Shown in pieces: positions 1 through 11,021 of a stretch of DNA of 64,000 nt. The position numbers were made by a program, and so were the translations under genes. The stretch covers positions 930,001-994,000 of the forward strand of contig NW_027248940.1 of assembly GCF_036711975.1 (NCBI RefSeq), read 5' to 3'. The number at the start of each line of letters is the position of its first letter. Position 1 is the first letter of the stretch. This stretch comes from Onthophagus taurus (Eukaryota > Arthropoda > Insecta > Coleoptera > Scarabaeidae). The notes beneath the pieces are model-generated. The model searched no databases, was not told the DNA's origin, and worked only from the letters and a program-made list of their open reading frames with translations.

Positions 1-660
1 ATCTTTTAGCTTCAATTTAAGATACAAATCGTCTCTTAACTCTTAAAAATGCAGTTGGTACGATTTAAAAAAAAATTGATGTTGCGTTTATATATAAATT
101 CAACACTTTCTCACTTAAACACTTTTTTCGGGAAATTTTTATAATCATACATAAACGTTTTTATATCTTATTATAAACTGCAAGCTTTTAGCTTCAATTT
201 AAGATATAAATTGTCTCTTAGTTCTTAAAAATGCAACGATGGTACGATTTTTTTAAACAATGGATTTTACGTTTATATACAGGCTGTATCTGAATGACTG
301 CAACAAAATTTAAGGGGTGATTCTTTAGTGAATTTTAAGGGTACTTTGATATATGAACTATGGGCGACTTCGGCTCCCTTCAGGAGCTACACCCCTCCAA
401 AAATGGCGAAAAATTTTGGTTTATTTTTTTTTTCTCAAAAACCATAAACGCTAGGAATATGAAATTTGGGGTATATGTTTAACTCATAATAGGACACGTT
501 TTGACCCTATTTGTACTTTCAACCTACCCTTCTAAACTACTAAACGTAACCACCCCTGTTCAATTTATGCCTAGATTTTTTGTATGAAGATTTTATGCCT
601 AGACAATTTTTTCGGGAAATTTTTATAATCCTACACCAATGTTTTCATATCTTATCATAA
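1..660. repeat. Dispersed repeat cluster
   Basis: No gene is visible. A unit beginning near TTTTAGCTTCAATTTAAGAT occurs at about 5-70 and 183-250 and returns near 6480-6540. A companion piece with TTTTTTCGGGAAATTTTTAT occurs at about 124, 605 and 6427. These direct copies flank the nest of elements at 0.7-6.3 kb and show that the region was one repeat family later broken up by insertions. Positions 285-590 hold non-coding sequence with a CAGGCTGTA-type end and no recognisable product. Confidence 0.5.
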
Positions 661-668
661 ACTATAAA

Positions 669-896
669 ATTCAAATAACTAAAGACACGTATTTCGTTAA
701 TGCTGCTTAAAATCATCGAAAATTCGGTAGTCGGCTGTGAAATTGTACGTCAAACTTGACAAATAGGTTATAAAACCTTGTCGTCAAATAACTTTATAAC
801 CTATTTGTCAAGTTTGACGTACAATTTCATAGCCGACTACTGAATTTTCGCTTATTTTAAGTAACATTACGAAATACGTCTCTTTAGTTATTTAAT
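669..896. mobile_element. Foldback MITE, about 228 bp
   Basis: Almost the whole segment is one inverted repeat. The left arm (669-775) reads AAATAACTAAAGACACGTAT and onwards, and the right arm (790-896) is its reverse complement with a few mismatches, meeting in a short loop near 780. Both arms contain TTGTACGTCAAACTTGACAA. There is no coding capacity. Such near-perfect palindromes are typical of non-autonomous DNA elements; the parent family is not identified. Confidence 0.7.
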
Positions 897-1497
897 TTTT
901 TTATGAAAACGACAAAGTTTTTTAAAAAATAATAAGAGTAAGAAAAGTTTTAGAATTAAATTCCACATGAAATGAAGTAGCAATGTATTAAATCCGCCAA
1001 AAGGTTAACATTTTTTTTAAGGGTACCATCACCCTTAATCAACCCTTTGAAATACCTCGATTGAGTTCAATCTGCTACCAATTAATACCCTTGTTACACT
1101 CATAACGTATACCAAATTTGGTTTTTCTAGCATAATGTATTACGAAGATATTGAACTTTTTAAAAATTTAAGAGCCAACTTTGAAGGCCTATAACTCCTC
1201 AGGGGTACAACTTAGTATAGAGATAAGTTGCGTTAAATCATCTTAATTTATTGTCCTCTACATGTCCCTGCTCTGTGTCGGTTCTTATGTGAATCACCCT
1301 GTATACAGTGTATCATGTGAATCAACCTGTATACTGTGTCAAACTAAATAGACATAAATTCTTTCAACCTTAATTCAATCATAAAGTAAATAAAAATCTA
1401 AATACGATGAAAATGTTTGATTTTATTTATATATCGGTGCTACAAATTGTTTCGGAAACCTACAGTTTCCTTCTTCAGGCAAGACTAAAGGATTATA

Positions 1498-2015
1498 CAG
1501 GGTGATTCAAAAAACCGCTGACAGACTTCTAGGCCAGGTAATACATAAAAAATTAAGATGAAAAGTCTTAATATATATGGGGTCGCAATTGTTTCGTTGG
1601 CGAGATATAGCGGATCAAAGTTTCTTAAAATTAAACATTATCTGATATAAAAAGCACTTTTTTAAAAATATTGTCTACGCCATTCCTTTCTACGGGTGTA
1701 AAGTGATCAATTATGTATCAATTGGTCTCTTAAAAAACTTTGATCAAAGCAATAGTTTTTAAGAAAAACACGTTTGTAGAAAATTTGTTAATTCAATAAA
1801 AAATTGTTGCTTTAATCAAAGTTTTGAATAGAAGTTGAAACTATTTTTAAAAAAGGGCTTTTTAGTGCAGATAATGTTTAATTTTAAAGAAACTTTGACC
1901 CGCTATATCTCGTTAAGGAGGCATTTACGACCCCATGTATATTAAGACTTTTGATCTTAATTTTTGATGTATTACCTGCCCTAGAAGTCTGTCAGCGGTT
2001 TTTTGAATCACCATG
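1498..2015. mobile_element. Foldback MITE with TA target duplication, 518 bp
   Basis: The ends are CAGGGTGATTCAAAAAACCG on the left and its near reverse complement CGGTTTTTTGAATCACCATG on the right, each flanked by TA (1496-1497 and 2016-2017). The inverted arms extend more than 150 bp inward, including GCTGACAGACTTCTAGG and its partner near 1985. No coding region is present. A TA target and CAGGG end suggest mobilisation by a Tc1/mariner-type transposase (inference). Confidence 0.7.
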
Positions 2016-2078
2016 TATAAAAAAGAGGGAGCAATGTTAAATTAATAAAAATGTGTAAAAACTGAATAAAAAAATATA

Positions 2079-3074
2079 GAGGGTGTACAAAAAGTATGGA
2101 ATAATGGTTTTACAGCCTAAACTTCAACTTATATTAAAAAAAGTTTTAAATAAAAGTTACTTGAAACTACTTTCCGCATATCTTGGCGTAAAAATAAAAT
2201 AAAAATCTTGACGGCAGTCTGAGTTACGACATGGTGAGTGTGTTTTTTAAATGGAACACCCTGTATTTTTTAAGGTTTTTGGTTTTTTTTTGACAAGGTG
2301 TTGCAAAATGCTATAAGATTTTAATACTTTAAACTGCATAGTTTTCGAGATATCGAAATTTTTATTTAAAAAGATTTGACGTAGCGACAACCAAATTATG
2401 ACGTCATTATGGAATAGACAACCTAAGCCTTGACGTCACAAGGATGGGCGAAGCTTATACCGACTCCAAACATCTTCATTGCTAACTGTGTTGCTAACGA
2501 AAAATCCCCATATGCAATTGTTTAATAGACTGTCTAAGTCTGACGTCACAGAGATGGGCGGAGCTTATACGGACTCCAAACAATTTCGTTGCTAACGATA
2601 AATCGCCAAAAAATGTCATTTGAAATGTCATCACTTAGTTTATTTTATTTTAACACTAATGAAAAATCGCATATGGTGATTTACCGTTAGCAACGAAGAT
2701 ATTTGGAGTCGGTATAAGCTCCGCCCATCCCTGTGACGCTAATGACGCCATAATTTGGTTGTCGCTACGTCAAACCTTTTTAAATAAAAGCTTCAATATC
2801 TCGAAAACTATGCAGTTTAAAGCATTAAAACCTTATAGCATTTTGCAACACCTTGTCAAAAGGAATCCAAAAACCTTAAAATATACAGGGTGTTCCATTT
2901 AAAAAACACACACACCATGTCGTAACTCAGACTGCCGTCATCATTGTTACCTATTTTATTTCTACGCCAAGATATGCGGAAAATAGTGTCAAGTAACTTT
3001 TATTTGAAACTTTTTTTGATATAACTTGAAGTTTAGGCTGTAGAACCATTATTCCATACTTTTTGTGCAGCCTG
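2079..3074. mobile_element. Large foldback element, 996 bp
   Basis: The left end GAGGGTGTACAAAAAGTATG pairs with the right end CATACTTTTTGTGCAGCCTG, flanked by TA. Inverted similarity runs nearly to the middle and includes an internal CAGGGTGTTCCATTTAAAAA module near 2250-2270 and 2885-2910. The centre (2395-2760) carries a second inverted module with TGACGTCACA and GGGCGGAGCTTATA, also found alone at 35199-35447. The element therefore looks like MITEs captured inside MITEs. No gene is present. Confidence 0.7.
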
Positions 3075-3163
3075 TATATAAACTTCGTCGACGAAGTTTC
3101 GTATATATATAAAATCTATGAATATCACGTTTTCATCATAAACACTTGACGGTAAAGTTTATA

Positions 3164-5536
3164 CAGGGTGTTCCGGTGACTCGGGGCATAAAATTAATCT
3201 CATATACTAAAGCAAAAATGATGACGATTCGTGAAAAAAAATTATTATAAAAGTCTTCAAATGGTCAAGATATGGGCCATCAAAGTTCAGAAATTTTAAC
3301 ACATTTTTCTAAATATTTTCAATACCATTTATGGTAGAGCGTTGAAATTTGGTACAGGGTAAACAAATATCAAACAAAATCATTGAACCAATTTTGACTT
3401 TGATCGGGCGGCGGCAACCATGCTATATAGGGTGTCCCGAAAATTTGTTAGCTCAGAACTTTTTTGTTCGCACGTAACCCTACATTTATTTTTGTACTAT
3501 TTAATAGAAAATTTATTTTAGAATCTTTTATCACTCTTTGAAAATTTTGATAACATTGACCGTTTTCGAATTATACGCGAAAATATTAAGCTTCGATTTC
3601 AATGGTAACACTAAAAAACAAAAATCTGCGAAAAAGTCAAGGTTGGCCATGGCAATTAAAAAAAGAAATTGAGCTGTCAACTTGCTTATATCGTTTAAAC
3701 ACAAATGATAGTTCTTTGTGGAGTTAAGTTTTTATTAATTTTAAGTGTTCAAAATGGAGAATTACACATTTAGTGAACAAACTGACATGATTTTGACATT
3801 AGGGGAATGTCATGGAAACGCCGTAGCAGCCGCTAACCGTTATCGGGAGAAATTTCCGAACCGCAGAGCGCCCAATCGAAAAACATTTTTAAGGATTGAA
3901 ACCCGTTTAAGGGAAAATGGGACGTTTAAGCCGAAATTTACTAACAACGGTAACGTAAGATCAGTCCGAACACCCGAACTAGAAGAAGATATTCTAGACT
4001 GCGTATATGAAAATACTACAGCTAATACTTTGGATATGGCAAGGCACTTTTTAACTTCAAAAACAACTGTCTGGAGTGTTCTTCATGAGCAACAGCTTTA
4101 TCCATTTCATTGTTACAAAGTTCAGGAAGTTCGACTGGCTGATTGTGATTACCCACTGCGACTGCAATATTGCCAAATAATGCAGCACAAAATCCAAATT
4201 GATGATCAGTTTTAAGAAAAAGTGCGTTTTACAGATGAATCCACTTTTTCTAAAGATGGAATCATCAATTTGAGAAATTTACATAGTTGGGCAGACGAAA
4301 ATCCAAGATTTAAGAAAACTTGGAAATCACAATGGAGATTGGGCTGGTATTGTGGGCCATGTAATTATTGGACCCGTTTTCTTGCCATCAAGGCTGGATG
4401 GACATACATAGAGGCGACATTTAGAGGAATTAGATGATTTTTTAGATGACGTTCCTTTAAATACAAGGCAAGCAATGTGGGATATGCATGATAGTGCTCC
4501 TGCGCATAGCACACAGGCTGTCCAAGAATTTCTGAAGGAACGTTTTCCGGGACGGTGGATTGGACGAGGAGTAGGTGCACCGATAAGTTGACTCCCCCGA
4601 TCGCCGGATCTTACATCTGTAGATTTTATGGGGACGCGTTAAATCGCTAGTTTACTGCGTTGAAATAACTTCAGTTGATCAACTGAGGTTGCGAATTTTT
4701 GATTCATTTGATCAACTTCGAACTGTGATCAATGTTCTCCGCAGAGTGCGCTTTAATTTAAAACGGCGATATCAGGCGTGTATTGATGCCGGTGGGAGTG
4801 TTTTTGAACATCTGCTTTAGTATTTTTTTGTTCTTTTTTATTTATTACTATTTGTTTATAATTTTATTGTTCTTGTTAATATTTTTGTTATGTTCTTGTT
4901 TGTTGTTACCGTGAAAATTAAATTTATGGTTTTGAAAATTACATTCTTTTATTCAACTAAAATAAATTAACACTGGATTTAACTAAGTCTGCACTTAGAA
5001 ATTTATGCAAATAATAGTTATTAGCTCAGTTTGTTTTTCAATTGTCATCGCCAACTCAGATCTTGCGGAATATGTTTCTTTTTTTGGTTTGTTACGACTG
5101 AAATCAAAGCTTAACATTTTCGCGTATAACTCGAAAACGGCCAATGTTATCAAAATTTTCAAAGAGTGATAAAAGTTTCTAAAATAAATTTTCTATTAAA
5201 ATGTACAAAAATAAATGTAGGATTACGAGCGAACAAAAAAGTTCTGAGCTAACAAATTTTGGGGACATCCTGTATAGCATGGTTGCCGCCGCCCGATCAA
5301 AGTCAAAATTGGTTCAATGATTTTGCTTGATATTTGTTTACCCTGTACCAAATTTCAACGCTCTACCATAAATGGTATTGAAAATATTTAGAAAAATGTG
5401 TTAAAAATTCTGAACTTTGATGGCCCATATCTTGGCCATTTGAAGACTTTTATAATAATTTTTTTTCACGAATCGTCATCATTTTTGCTCTAGTATATGA
5501 GATTAATTTTATGCCCCGAGTCACCGGAACACCCTG
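3164..5536 (+). mobile_element. Mariner-like element with about 440-bp inverted repeats
   Basis: The ends are CAGGGTGTTCCGGTGACTCG and its reverse complement, flanked by TA (3162-3163 and 5537-5538). The inverted repeats run about 440 bp inward (3164-3602 against 5098-5536), far longer than the roughly 30 bp of classical mariner elements. They enclose a broken transposase gene on the plus strand. Arm-to-arm identity looks high by eye, with scattered mismatches, so the insertion is not ancient, but the gene is dead. Confidence 0.85.
3754..4820 (+). pseudogene. Mariner-like (DUF4817/DDE) transposase, broken
   Basis: The ATG at 3754 opens a helix-turn-helix N-terminus of the DUF4817 type found in insect mariner-like transposases (GNAVAAANRYREKFPNRRAP). 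The HPYH-like stretch YPFHCYKVQ and the DYPLRLQYC motif follow. The first catalytic aspartate lies in FTDESTFSKDG. An in-frame TAA at 4213-4215 interrupts the gene. The frame is lost again after about 4340, where the bases still encode the GPVFLPSRLDG, DSAPAHSTQ and GRWIGRG blocks in other frames. The last readable part (CIDAGGSVFEHLL, then a stop) ends at 4820. The intact family is about 350 residues. This copy cannot make transposase. Confidence 0.8.
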
Positions 5537-5540
5537 TATA

Positions 5541-6265
5541 CAGTGTAACGGATATAGGCGATAAAATCATTATAAACGGCTTATGGAAAAATCCCTGAAA
5601 CGGGTCTAAAGATTTAAATTTTTTGCAATTGTTTGGTGTAGATTTTAAATTTTTTCCGCCATTTTTAAGCGAGTTATGACGTCATCGGTATTTTTTTCAA
5701 ATGGCAATCCCTCATTTTTATTAAGAAATATGAAAGAAGATTTTTTTCTGAATCTAATACAGTCAATATTAATATTGCTTACATAAGAAAATTTTTGAGA
5801 AAAATTACTTGAAAGTTTAACTACTTCAGATTTGTTGACATGATGAAAATAGCAGTAGCTATGAGTAACTATGGTAACCAATTATTTTAAACAATTCCCT
5901 GAGTGACAAAAATTGATTTAGTAAAGCTTCTTGAAGTGTGGTTACCATAGTTACTCATGGCTACTGCTATTTTTATCATTATACAAATTGGAAGTAATTA
6001 AACTTTAAAGTAATTTTTCTCGAAAATTTTCTTATGTAACCAATATTAATATTGACTGTACTAGATTCAGAAAAAAATCCTCCCTCATATTCCGCAATAA
6101 AAATGGGGGATTGTCATTTAAAAAAATATCGATGACGTCATAACTCGTTTAAAAATGGCGGAAAAAATTTGAAATCTACACCAAAAAATTGCAAAAAATT
6201 TAAATCGTTAGACCCGTTTCGGCGATGATTTTATCGCCTATATTCGTTACTTTACGGACATACTG
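5541..6265. mobile_element. Foldback MITE, 725 bp
   Basis: The ends CAGTGTAACGGATATAGGCG and CGCCTATATTCGTTACTTTA...CATACTG are inverted and flanked by TA. The element sits directly against the right end of the mariner-like element, as if inserted into its TA duplication. The arms pair over about 300 bp each, including AGTCAATATTAATATTG, which is itself nearly palindromic. The only open frames are read through the arms. A strip just outside the right end (6268-6350) is an inverted copy of 2018-2078 plus 1481-1497, which shows an older disrupted element around the nest. Confidence 0.7.
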
Positions 6266-6693
6266 TATATATTTTTTATTCAGTTTTTACACATTTTTAT
6301 TAATTTAACATTGCTTCCTCTTTTTTATATAATCCTTTAGTCGTAGTTGGCTTCTCACCCGGTGCCCGCTTGACGTTGAGTTTCGGGACAGCCTGTATAA
6401 ATTTAACACCTTTTCACTTAAACACTTTTTTCGGGGAATTTTTATAATCCTACATCAAGGTTTTTATATTTTATCATAAAGTACAATCTTTTAGCTTCAA
6501 TTTAAGATAGAAATCGTTTATTAACTCTTCAAAATGTAGATGGCAAGAAAAACTTTTCAAAGATAACTTTAAAAATTTATTCTATCCTCAAAGTAAACAT
6601 TGATACAAATTTTTCGCACACAAATAAAAAATAAGTAATATTATAACCATAGATATCTTAAACTACATCTTTACACTCAAATATACTTCAGTT

Positions 6694-8358
6694 TCAAACG
6701 ATCTTTTTTTTTATCATTTGTATAATCCAATTGTAGAAAAGGTACACCTTCTTGTACTCCTTAAATATAATCATATAATTCAGCTTAAGTAGTCATATCA
6801 AATAAATATGTATTAGTCATCAAATTTAATTACTACAAATACTTACATTAGCCGCTCCTAGATGGGACAACTCTCCAAATAAAGGAATATCCATAATGAG
6901 AGGTTTCTGGCTCATACACAACAATATTAACACATCTTTTCGTGTTGAAACGTCAGCTTCATACCAGTTCATGTTGTAAATATCTTCGGCTACGCTACCT
7001 GCCTATTAATATAATAATTATGTATATATGTATATATATTTAAAGTCGATTATTTTAATTTTAATTCATATTTTTGAGGTTATCTCAATAACTATTGATC
7101 GTATCGAATTATTTTATAAACAATATTTGTTGAGAATTACATTTCAAACAACTTTTATTAAAACATTTTTTTAAAATAACTTAATTTTAATTTATATATA
7201 TACAGGTGTCTCTGAAATGCGTACTCTCCGAAACTTGGATCAAATCCGTTGTACACGCTTTTCGGGGATATCCTGTATATTTGATTAGTAAAGAACTGAG
7301 TTCATACCGCTGTGGTAAATCTTTGTGCAATTACGTGAATTAAAAGTATACCAGAGGATGTTATTAAGATCAAAAAGAAACTTATTAAATTATTTTCCTA
7401 TAAATACATCATTAATTAATTAAGCATTTTTATTAAGCAAAAATCTCAAACCAGAACGAATGCTGTGATGGCCATGGTTAAACAAAGTGAAATGAAGAAT
7501 TTTGTGGGCGCAACGAAGCTGGTGTAAAAGCTGGAAACGCACTTAAACTTCCTAAAATAATAACATCATGTATTAGTGCCACAAAAATAAAATCATCGTT
7601 AACACCTGAATATATATTGATGATACAATACGATGGGTCGAAAAATTTGATGGTTTTTTTGTTTAATTGTGGTGAAATGTGAGCCTTTAATCATGATTTT
7701 AAGGTTTTCAATTCGTAATATTAATAATTCCAAGGAATAAGCGAACAAAATCGTTGAAAAAAATATAATATTGATTGCACCGCTTACGGTGTATATTTGA
7801 AACAACACAATTACAGTTATTTCCCATTTCCCCAACTCAAACGGTTCATAATATTCCACTATGAAACAAATTTTATGACCGCAATCATTTTGTATCATTA
7901 TATAGAAGGCCATAAAATATCCCAAAAAAAATCCGCCGTAACGAATCAATTTTAACACAATTTTCATATTTTCCTCAACTGATTTCAACCTGTTAGGAAC
8001 ACCCAATAACTCAAAATCGCTTAATAAAGAAATCATTTCGAGCAAATCAAACCGATATCGGAACGCTAGAATATTATCAAAAAGAACCACCGCGCTCAGC
8101 ATAATAAATTCGAAATGAAATAATATATTCCCGAAATTTTTCTTGTAATCTAAAATTATTAACTTGCTCACTTTGATTGGTATAAATGTAATGTTATAAC
8201 TTACTTGTAATTTTTATAAATAAAGGGTAACAGCTACAAATGATGTTTATCGTGATACAAATAAACGCCCCAAATTTTTGCAATCCACGCGAGATGGGCC
8301 AAATGAGGCTTTTGCGAAAATATAATTCGAGGAGGTAAAAACCGAGCGTTTTCGACAT
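6694..8358 (-). CDS. Odorant receptor (7tm_6), six exons
   Basis: Reconstructed by splice sites. Exon 1 is 8205-8358 (ATG at 8358), exon 2 is 7606-8170, exon 3 is 7452-7551, exon 4 is 7308-7397 and exon 5 is 6847-7002. Every junction has GT/AG and keeps phase, giving 355 codons. The last exon is less certain; 6694-6759 (22 codons with stop) fits but lacks a convincing family C-terminus. Exon 5 carries the diagnostic C-terminal block with IYNMNWYEADVSTRKDVL and LLCMSQKPLIM. Exon 2 has several hydrophobic segments and an extracellular-type stretch with CGHKICFIVEYYEPFELG. Insect odorant receptors are about 370-420 residues, have seven membrane passes with an inverted topology, and form ligand-gated channels with Orco in sensory neurons. 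No internal stop is seen in exons 1-5. The ligand cannot be inferred. Confidence 0.85.
7070..7200 (-). repeat. Single copy of the 287-bp satellite family, in an intron
   Basis: Read on the minus strand, this stretch matches one part of the satellite monomer at 53.7-61.6 kb, including AATAAAAGTTGTTTG, CTCAACAAATATTGTTTATA and AATAATTCGATACGATCAAT. It lies in the odorant-receptor intron between exons 5 and 4, next to a small MITE. It shows that the satellite unit also exists as a dispersed single repeat. Confidence 0.75.
7203..7275. mobile_element. Very short MITE, 73 bp
   Basis: The ends CAGGTGTCTCTGAAATGCGT and ACGCTTTTCGGGGATATCCTG are inverted and flanked by TA. It sits in the intron between exons 4 and 5 of the odorant receptor. 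A lone end of the same family, CGCATTTCGGAGACACCTG, is at 8898-8916. Confidence 0.6.
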
Positions 8359-8359
8359 C

Positions 8360-8939
8360 TTGAGTGATGTTAAACTGAAAAGAAGGAAAACTTACGTGAA
8401 AACTAATTTTGTTGGGAAATATGCATCGTAAACATTAAATATTCAACGAGACTAACGTATTATCGGTTTTCAAGTGGTCTCAATGTTTCTTCGATGCAAT
8501 TTACAGCAATTAATATAATGTATAATCATTCATCGTTAGATCATTTTATAAATATTAAAATGTTTGTTTTAAATTAATTTATAAACATCTTTTCTTAATG
8601 GAATTTTTTAAAATAACGAAATTTTAATTTCGCTGATATGTATGGAAACAGTCGATTATCTCCTAAAGAAAGATAGCTAGCGAAAAATGTTAAGATACGA
8701 ACAATGTGAAACTTTTTTGTTTCTTATAAAATTTTTTTACCTAAGTATTAAGCCAGAGAAAAGGTATTTTTAAATATCTGCAAGCCTTGTGTACGTCATT
8801 GCAATTACAAAACCTCGCCGTAGTTAGTGCTGATTTAAGAAGTAACTTTGGATATAGATAATTTAACTTAAATCGACCTATGGTCTTTCGTTGTACACGC
8901 ATTTCGGAGACACCTGTATCTACAGGGTGAGTTATTAGT
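8360..8939. other. Upstream flank of the odorant receptor
   Basis: AT-rich sequence with no supported gene. It should contain the receptor promoter, but no motif can be assigned. The right edge has a stray MITE end (8898-8916) directly followed by the CAGGGTGAGTT strip that starts the LINE region. Confidence 0.4.
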
Positions 8940-9466
8940 AATTAATAAGCATTTTATTGTTTTTAATATTTACAACTTTTATCCCCTTAATACATTCTAA
9001 TATATATTATTAGTATATTATTTTCACCCTCTACCCTCTTCCTCCATTTCCATACCCTCGGCCCAATCATCCCCTCATCCTTCCCTTTGTCTCCTTATCC
9101 CCACAACCATTCTCATCCATCGTTTCCCCTCTCCCCCCTTTCCTAAGATCTGCCCTCGTTCCAACTCCTCCCCCCTCAACTCACTGCACCCATTCAACAT
9201 ATGTTCCAATGTTTCCCATTCCTCCCTGCATAGCCTACACCACCTCTCCTCATCGGCCATCCAGTATCTGTTAGCTCTCTCCTCGTTTCCACAACGGAAC
9301 CTAGCCACCAACTTCTTCCCTTCCTCATCTCCTTCCAATAACAAGTATCTAGGCAGCCCCTCCGTTATTATGTCCCTGTACCTTTCGTTATAGCTCCCCT
9401 CTTTTATTTGTGTCCTTCTTTCCTGTCTCTGCACATCTCGGTCCCTATCTCTCAACTCCCTCCATA

Positions 9467-11021
9467 GGTTCGTTCCAACCGCACAAATTTGACTCGTCGT
9501 GTACGCATACACGACTAGTACAGGACTTTTTTCTGCGCATGTTCGTCCGTGGACACGTTCGTGTACGCGTACATTTCGTCAACGCTGTTGGAACAGTTTG
9601 AAATTTCTATGTACGTTTTATATCCAACCCTGCCGATAGTTAGCGCTGCAATCACAATTTGCCAATTCAAACGAAATCCATTTACTCATTTTTTTAACAA
9701 TAATGAATTAAAGTAGCATTATTAGAAATGTAAAAAAACCGTAATAACCCTTACTAGAAAAATGAAATAAAAATATGCATGTTTTTACACTTTTTTGATT
9801 AATTTGTGTATGAAACTTGTCATAAAACATACATATGAAATAAAAGTTCTTAAAAATGTGTTAAACAAAACAGCAGAAACATGTAAAAGAGTAGAGAATA
9901 ATCCAAATCCAAATGTCTGTCACGACGAACTGAATCTTATATGTAAAAAATTTTGTTCAGATTTCTCCAACTTGCGGTTATACCGGAAATGAACCCCAAC
10001 TTTGTTATTTTAACAATTTTTATTGAATTTTGGAGATCCCCGCCAAATTTTAATACAATGTGATAAAGTCATCATATGTCTAGAGTGCACCATTTATGAA
10101 AATTTCGAAAATTTGGGCGGATACAACCGTTCACAATAAAAATAATTTTTCGAAATTACAAATATTCCCAAAGTTTGCACAGAGACGACCCATAGCTTAC
10201 ATAATGCTTGAAAAGCAACCCCCAAATTAGGGTTGCCATTTAAAAATATGAAGTTTTCGACTTTTCGAGATAGGCAAATTCGGGGAAAATTTCTGACCAA
10301 TCTGTAAAATTTTTTAAAAAACTTTTCAAGGGTTATGTAAACTATGGGTCCTCTCTGTGCAAACCCTGAGAATATTTGGCTCGAGTATAATTTCGAAAAA
10401 TTACTTTTATTGTGAAGGATTGCATCTGCCATAATTTTCGAAAAAACTGAAATAATTCATAAATGGTGCACTCTAGACATATGATGACTTATATCAAATT
10501 ATATTAAAATTTAGTGGGGATCTCGAAAACTCAATAAAAATTGGTACATTCCATTTAAAATAACGAAGTTGGGGTCCATTTCCGGTATAACCGGAAGTTG
10601 GAGAACACTGAAAATATTTTAGCTGAAACGAGCACCTCGGATAAACGCTGTATGCAAATTTTCAGAGAAATAGTGCCAGTAGTTTGCCACATAGATATAG
10701 ACTCAGCTCGTCGTGACAGACCCGCTTGATGGTAAAGATACCCATAAGAGATACAAACAGACCGGCTGCACAATTGGAAATGAGTTATGCTCTGTTATGC
10801 GCAAGCGTTAAAGATCGTGACAAACCGTACATCGTCGAAACCAGGTACGCATTTGACTTGTCGCGGACGCATACATGAACGCGTCCGACAGTCGTCGGAA
10901 CTCATGACAACTTGTCGCCGACCAGTCCGCGGCACGTCCACGGGTCGGATGGAACGGCACTTTTCAACTGCGCAGGCTGGTGACTGTCAATTGACAGTCA
11001 AAAGTGCGGTTGGAACGAACC
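9467..11021. mobile_element. Non-autonomous DNA element, 1555 bp, with 18-bp inverted ends
   Basis: Perfect inverted ends GGTTCGTTCCAACCGCAC (9467-9484) and GTGCGGTTGGAACGAACC (11004-11021) bracket an insertion in the LINE. The LINE protein reads on either side, so the boundaries are well fixed. No clear target duplication is visible (flanks CCATA and TCATA). The subterminal regions are rich in CG and in repeats of the CGTGTACGC/GCGTCCG type. No transposase is recognised inside, so the superfamily is open. Confidence 0.75.
9905..10730. repeat. Internal foldback inside the 1555-bp element
   Basis: A large inverted repeat is centred near 10290. The arms share TATGTCTAGAGTGCACCATT (10076-10095) with its complement near 10462-10483, plus CCAACTTGCGGTTATACCGG with its partner near 10585. 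The outer arms include TCTGTCACGACGAACTGA and the inverse near 10710-10725. It is probably a nested palindromic MITE. Its open frames are by-products of the arms. Confidence 0.65.

Noticed and set aside
5645..5881. 78-codon minus-strand frame
   Set aside because: Lies in one arm of the 725-bp foldback MITE.
10094..10432. 112-codon minus-strand frame
   Set aside because: Read through the internal foldback of the 1555-bp element; no motif.
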